Of a DNA stretch of 64,000 bases, positions 59,469 to 64,000 are shown piece by piece; position 1 is the stretch's first letter; each line of letters begins with the position of its first letter. This DNA is from Notospermus geniculatus (lineage: Eukaryota > Nemertea > Pilidiophora > Heteronemertea > Lineidae): the NCBI GenBank assembly GCA_002633025.1, contig NMRB01001010.1:113742-177741 (forward strand), read 5' to 3'. The position numbers and the translations under genes are program-made. The notes beneath the pieces were generated by a model. That model was given only the letters and a program-made list of their open reading frames with translations. It ran no database searches and was not told the DNA's origin.

Positions 59469-59502
59469 CTGGAAGAAAAGAGATATGGATGATTTGATAG
59501 TT

Positions 59503-60469
59503 NNNNNNNNNNNNNNNNNNNNNNNNNNNNNNNNNNNNNNNNNNNNNNNNNNNNNNNNNNNNNNNNNNNNNNNNNNNNNNNNNNNNNNNNNNNNNNNNNN
59601 NNNNNNNNNNNNNNNNNNNNNNNNNNNNNNNNNNNNNNNNNNNNNNNNNNNNNNNNNNNNNNNNNNNNNNNNNNNNNNNNNNNNNNNNNNNNNNNNNNNN
59701 NNNNNNNNNNNNNNNNNNNNNNNNNNNNNNNNNNNNNNNNNNNNNNNNNNNNNNNNNNNNNNNNNNNNNNNNNNNNNNNNNNNNNNNNNNNNNNNNNNNN
59801 NNNNNNNNNNNNNNNNNNNNNNNNNNNNNNNNNNNNNNNNNNNNNNNNNNNNNNNNNNNNNNNNNNNNNNNNNNNNNNNNNNNNNNNNNNNNNNNNNNNN
59901 NNNNNNNNNNNNNNNNNNNNNNNNNNNNNNNNNNNNNNNNNNNNNNNNNNNNNNNNNNNNNNNNNNNNNNNNNNNNNNNNNNNNNNNNNNNNNNNNNNNN
60001 NNNNNNNNNNNNNNNNNNNNNNNNNNNNNNNNNNNNNNNNNNNNNNNNNNNNNNNNNNNNNNNNNNNNNNNNNNNNNNNNNNNNNNNNNNNNNNNNNNNN
60101 NNNNNNNNNNNNNNNNNNNNNNNNNNNNNNNNNNNNNNNNNNNNNNNNNNNNNNNNNNNNNNNNNNNNNNNNNNNNNNNNNNNNNNNNNNNNNNNNNNNN
60201 NNNNNNNNNNNNNNNNNNNNNNNNNNNNNNNNNNNNNNNNNNNNNNNNNNNNNNNNNNNNNNNNNNNNNNNNNNNNNNNNNNNNNNNNNNNNNNNNNNNN
60301 NNNNNNNNNNNNNNNNNNNNNNNNNNNNNNNNNNNNNNNNNNNNNNNNNNNNNNNNNNNNNNNNNNNNNNNNNNNNNNNNNNNNNNNNNNNNNNNNNNNN
60401 NNNNNNNNNNNNNNNNNNNNNNNNNNNNNNNNNNNNNNNNNNNNNNNNNNNNNNNNNNNNNNNNNNNNN
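59503..60469. other. Assembly gap of 967 Ns
   Basis: Only Ns. Frames reported through it are meaningless. Confidence 1.
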
Positions 60470-60832
60470 AGCGTTCCATCACCGCAGTCGTACAGCAGCT
60501 TGTCGCCGAATTGTTACACGAACGTTTCTCCGACCAGTTACGGCAACCTTCACGTGGATACATCGTTCGGGAATACGGGAACTTCGAACGCCAAGGACAA
60601 CGCTCAGGCCTACGCACAGGGAAACGGGTACACGTATCAGAACGGTCTTCTGATGCCGTACTACGCTCAACCAAACGTCGCTACGAATTACCCATCGAAC
60701 TACCCATCGAACTACCCAACTACGTGGAATGTACCGCAGCAAAACGCCTACGAGTCAAACGGGAATTATTACGGTTTCGTCAACGCAGGTGTCATCATAC
60801 CGAACACGAATACGTCTTATTCCTGCCAATAG
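60470..60832 (+). CDS. C-terminal part of the FoxQ2-like protein, second copy (partial)
   Basis: 120 codons from the fourth octapeptide unit (SVPSPQSY) to the same stop codon. Relative to 56021-56383 there are three silent changes and one Ser-to-Asn. The beginning would lie in the N gap, but 967 bases are too few for the missing 1053 coding bases plus a promoter. A complete second gene therefore does not fit unless the gap size is wrong. Confidence 0.85.
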   Translation, partial: SVPSPQSYSSLSPNCYTNVSPTSYGNLHVDTSFGNTGTSNAKDNAQAYAQGNGYTYQNGLLMPYYAQPNVATNYPSNYPSNYPTTWNVPQQNAYESNGNYYGFVNAGVIIPNTNTSYSCQ

Positions 60833-61369
60833 ACAACATCTACGATTTTGATCTCATCGACAACTTCTTCTGAAGGATACAGGATTATACGCTCTCTAAC
60901 GGAATTTCGACAAGGAACTGTCTGCTTATGATTGAAGGTGCTCTTTTAACAATTCGACCGACTCTTCGGAGTGAACTTATTTTGACGACTAGTGAGTGAC
61001 TATATGATTCTAAGGGAATGCAGGACTCTGCCATCGTTCAAACTGTGCACATAATGAGGAATTTTGCCCATGTGCTATGAAAAATCTATTAAGTGCTGAT
61101 GATATGTGCTTCTTTGTGCTTAGCTTTAGTTGGATGTGAAATTCAGTCACTTGTTTTAATATTGATGAAAGCTTTTCCTAGGCTGATCTTAACTAATTCG
61201 ACAATTAAATGCTCATTCGACTGGACTCTTGTATCAGGTCCTTTGGTAATTACCGTAAGTAACAGTATACATTGTAAAATTTGTAATTCGACGGTTTTGC
61301 AACGAATTTTGCATTAGTTTTCTCAAAGGCCATGTATTATTTTTGACGCGGTTGGCACTAAGGAATGTC

Positions 61370-61375
61370 AATAAA
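61370..61375 (+). terminator. Polyadenylation signal, second fox copy
   Basis: AATAAA at the position equivalent to 56917. Confidence 0.55.
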
Positions 61376-62015
61376 GTGACGTAATCCACTTTTTGTGGGT
61401 GGTAGTTTGTACATTATACATGTATTTTTATTTGGATATCTGTAATAAATTTTTTTGTCTTATAAAATCTTTTCTTGATTTACATCCATTGTCATAATGA
61501 TATGACATTTTCCTGAAACAGCCCGGGTGAGGAACGGAATACTGCCGACTTCCATCAATGAAGGCGACCACCTGGCAGTCATAAATTTGAAGTCTGAGTG
61601 CTACCAAATTCAACAGGGCACCTCTTCCAATCCAAACTCTCGATTGGGCGGTACAGGATTGTGTCCTCAGCAGAGAGACCCATTCTGATGGTGACGCAAA
61701 AGGACTGGTCCTAGAACGCAACCTTGTGGGACTCCAGAGGTGATTTTCCGAGTTGTCAAACTCCTTCGGCCACCACACCGCCCAGTTTGTGTGCGGAGAC
61801 GGGAGCGAACGCCAAGAACGTCAATTCTAAGGATGTCACACTCAGGTCATTTCACTCCTCGGCAAAGAGATGCAGTTCTAACGGCGACGCACGAGGACTG
61901 GTCCTAGAACGCAACCTTGTAGGACTCCAGAAGTGACTTTTCGAGTTGTTGGCTCCTTCAACCACCACACCGGTCACATAGTTTGTGTGTGCGGTGACGG
62001 GAGCGATGAGCGCCA

Positions 62016-62166
62016 AGGCCAAGCGCACATTTGCGGCAAAACTCAATGCGGTAGGGGTGTTTTTGAAGTCGACTGACCCAATGCTGTCAACTCGTCATTC
62101 AGCGGGCCAGTCGATTTTAAAAACATCCCTACCACATTGAGTTTTGCCGCTAATGTGCGCTTGGCC
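62016..62166. mobile_element. AGGCCAAGCGCACATTTGCG hairpin MITE, second copy
   Basis: Counterpart of 57568-57719, shared by both copies and therefore older than their separation. Confidence 0.85.
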
Positions 62167-62772
62167 TCAGAACCTCCGATATTCTCAGGATGTCACATTC
62201 TGTTATTCAGGTAATTTTTACTTCTCTTGCTCTTGCCTCAGATACCTTCGCAAAGATGTCTTCGGACCCTCTTTAGAGAGGAAGGGCCCATTATAGAGCC
62301 TCAGATGCCTGCTATTAGACTGGTCCATTTAGGCTAACAACAGCTACCGGTATATGGAAGCATACAGTCTATTTACGAATGAGTTAGTACAGTCATGTAC
62401 TAGGAGGCTTCATACACCACAGAAGGTGAACACACTAAGACAAGATCAACATGTTTAATGCGTGGTTTATTATGACATTTTTACACAGTAGATGGTTTTC
62501 TGTGCGTAAATAATAAATATTGTATGTTCTTCATGTACACTCTTATTCACAAGTTTATGGACACTAATTTTCCTTCCCTTCCTTCACAATACCATTATTG
62601 GTGTCCATAAACTTTCAACAAGAGAGTACATTAGGCATTTTTCTTGGTTTACTGCAAAGTACATGTACCAGTAGCTGTGATTGTGAGTGATCTGTAGACC
62701 AGATCTTTCACAGTACCGGTAAATATCACTGTAAAAAAATAATCTCTTGAATGGAAGAAACACCCCCAAAAC

Positions 62773-63773
62773 TCAAAACTGTCCTGTATGACCAACTGTC
62801 ACTTTGATAGAGTTTGATTGAGCACTGATCACTCCATTGAGCAAGATTTTCCTCTCCTTATAGGTATTTTTTAGTTTTATCCAGAGTGCCATTGCCATGT
62901 TTTTCAATTTTTCATCTTTGAAATTTCCTTGTTTGATAATAAGGAATTCGTTCCTGCAAAAAAAGGAGAGAAAGATTTGTTAGTGGTGAGTAAAACTGAA
63001 AAGATATGCTTTTATCACAGGGTCCTGTAATTCAAGGAAATGATATAGGCAGGACTAGTGTCAAATTTATTTTCATTCCTGTTTTTCATTTCTGTTTTTC
63101 ATTTCTGATCAATCTAATTAGTTTTCATCAACTGACTCTAATGATTACCGAGTAAAATTCACAGAATTATCCCTAGAACCCCCCCCCCCCCCAATTCTCC
63201 CTCTACTCTTTTGGCTACATGCATACCAGTATTACCAAAACGACTGATAGACTTTTCCAAGAGTTAACATACCTGAGTAAGTGTTTAGACCTCATTAGCT
63301 GTCCTTTTTGCATCAAGCTGAGGGCAAAGAATAACCTGCATTTACACTGGACAATGGGATCACCTAATTCCAATGCAATCTTAAATTGCTGAATTGAGAT
63401 CCTACCGGCTTCTTCCGCCTAGAAATGAATGCAAATATTATTCTTTAGCCATAGCATTTGCACCACAACTACAAATGTATTGCACCACAACTACAAATGT
63501 ATTCAACTTACTTTTCTTCGGCCAAACCTAAGGTATACTTGTCCCCAGTTGTTCCTGGCTAGATCTAGTAAATGCCACTATCACTGGCACAGTTGGCTGC
63601 AATGGTATCGGAATCTCACTTTATTTGGCAGAACTGATGAGAATATCAAATCACTTACAAAATTGATATAAAAATCACCAAGGGATGAGTATCCACCTCC
63701 AAGAGTTGATAACCAGGCCATCATTTCCTCCAGCATCATCCTCTTAGTCACCAAAACCAGAAGTCTATTGCAC
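62773..63773 (-). CDS. 3' exons of the unidentified gene, second copy
   Basis: Exons 63773-63659, 63418-63273 and 62953-62773 mirror 59468-58357 exactly in length, phase and splice signals. Upstream exons are not recognised in the last 227 bases of the window. Confidence 0.75.
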
Positions 63774-64000
63774 CTGGAAGAAAAGAGATATGGATGATTT
63801 GATAGTTTTATATACAGAAATAGGTCTCAACAATACCTCCCTGGTGGAGGTACTGTATATTGTATGCCTGTGTTTTGTTACAGTCAAGCTGAGGCCCAAA
63901 CTGTGACGTGTTCCCCATGGTACCTTCAGTGCACAGGTACCTTCAGTGAAAAGACATGAAACCGAGGAACTTCTTCTATATTTGACATACCGGTCTCCGA
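63774..64000. other. Unique flank to the window end
   Basis: No exon seen. Contains an imperfect ACCTCC-CTGGT-GGAGGT palindrome at about 63835. Confidence 0.4.

Larger units (their letters stand above)
56021..59502 (+). repeat. Duplication 4, copy A
   Basis: From inside the fox coding region to the start of the N gap, repeated at 60470-63806. Copy A ends at GATTTGATAGTT exactly where the Ns begin, and copy B continues past the same words. Confidence 0.93.
60470..63806 (+). repeat. Duplication 4, copy B
   Basis: Direct repeat of 56021-59502. It lacks the 41-bp palindrome and most units of the 22-bp repeat, and has extra CCGGTA (62347-62352) and CATGTA (62662-62667) hexamers. Confidence 0.93.

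Noticed and set aside
59460-60873. Two long open frames (404 and 462 codons) on both strands
   Set aside because: They run through the block of Ns; only the parts outside it can be read, and those belong to the fox copy and its flank.
63831-63855. ACCTCCCTGGTGGAGGT as a fourth ultra-short palindromic insertion
   Set aside because: The end sequence is in the opposite sense, the arms are imperfect, no 7-bp duplication flanks it, and there is no second copy to show an empty site.

Overview
The window is nuclear DNA from an animal, most likely a marine invertebrate deuterostome. My best guess is an echinoderm such as a sea urchin or sea star; a hemichordate or amphioxus is not excluded. The reasons are GT-AG introns, a SEC14-like gene with exon sizes matching the vertebrate family, a FoxQ2-type forkhead gene, tRNA-derived SINEs, a LINE fragment, very many small hairpin transposons (MITEs), and scattered palindromes TACATGTA, TACCGGTA and TAGGCCTA. 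No bacterial operon, CRISPR array or plasmid feature is present.

From left to right: the 3' end of a non-LTR retrotransposon (1-1108); a SEC14-like lipid-transfer gene with 11 coding exons (3627-8935); a second copy of its 3' third (13753-17054); about 16 kb of repeat-rich DNA without a recognisable gene (21.9-38.1 kb); an intronless PKA type II regulatory-subunit ORF on the minus strand (41582-42445); a three-exon secreted Ly6-like gene (46180-50641); an intronless FoxQ2-like gene with its own TATA box (54968-56383); and a minus-strand gene of unknown function facing it (3' exons at 58357-59468). After a 967-bp N gap, the end of the fox gene and the unknown gene appear again (60470-63773).

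The dominant structural feature is four back-to-back direct duplications: 1706-2501/2594-3601, 6605-13752/13753-21890, 23606-30420/30421-38090 and 56021-59502/60470-63806. The copies differ by a few percent, by small indels and by clean MITE presence/absence. All four differences I could count in the repeated SEC14 exons are synonymous. This looks more like two haplotypes of a very polymorphic animal laid end to end by the assembler than like old tandem duplications, but read depth is needed to decide.

Whichever is true, each pair supplies natural empty sites and so exposes recent insertions. Two patterns stand out. First, nine differences consist of exactly six bases that turn TA into TA-CATG-TA, TA-CCGG-TA or TA-GGCC-TA, the form expected of excision footprints from TA-targeting (Tc1/mariner-like) elements. 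Second, three palindromic insertions of only 20-41 bp share the ends CWTGGAGG/CCTCCAWG, and each is flanked by an exact 7-bp target duplication. The genes themselves appear unrelated neighbours; I see no common pathway.
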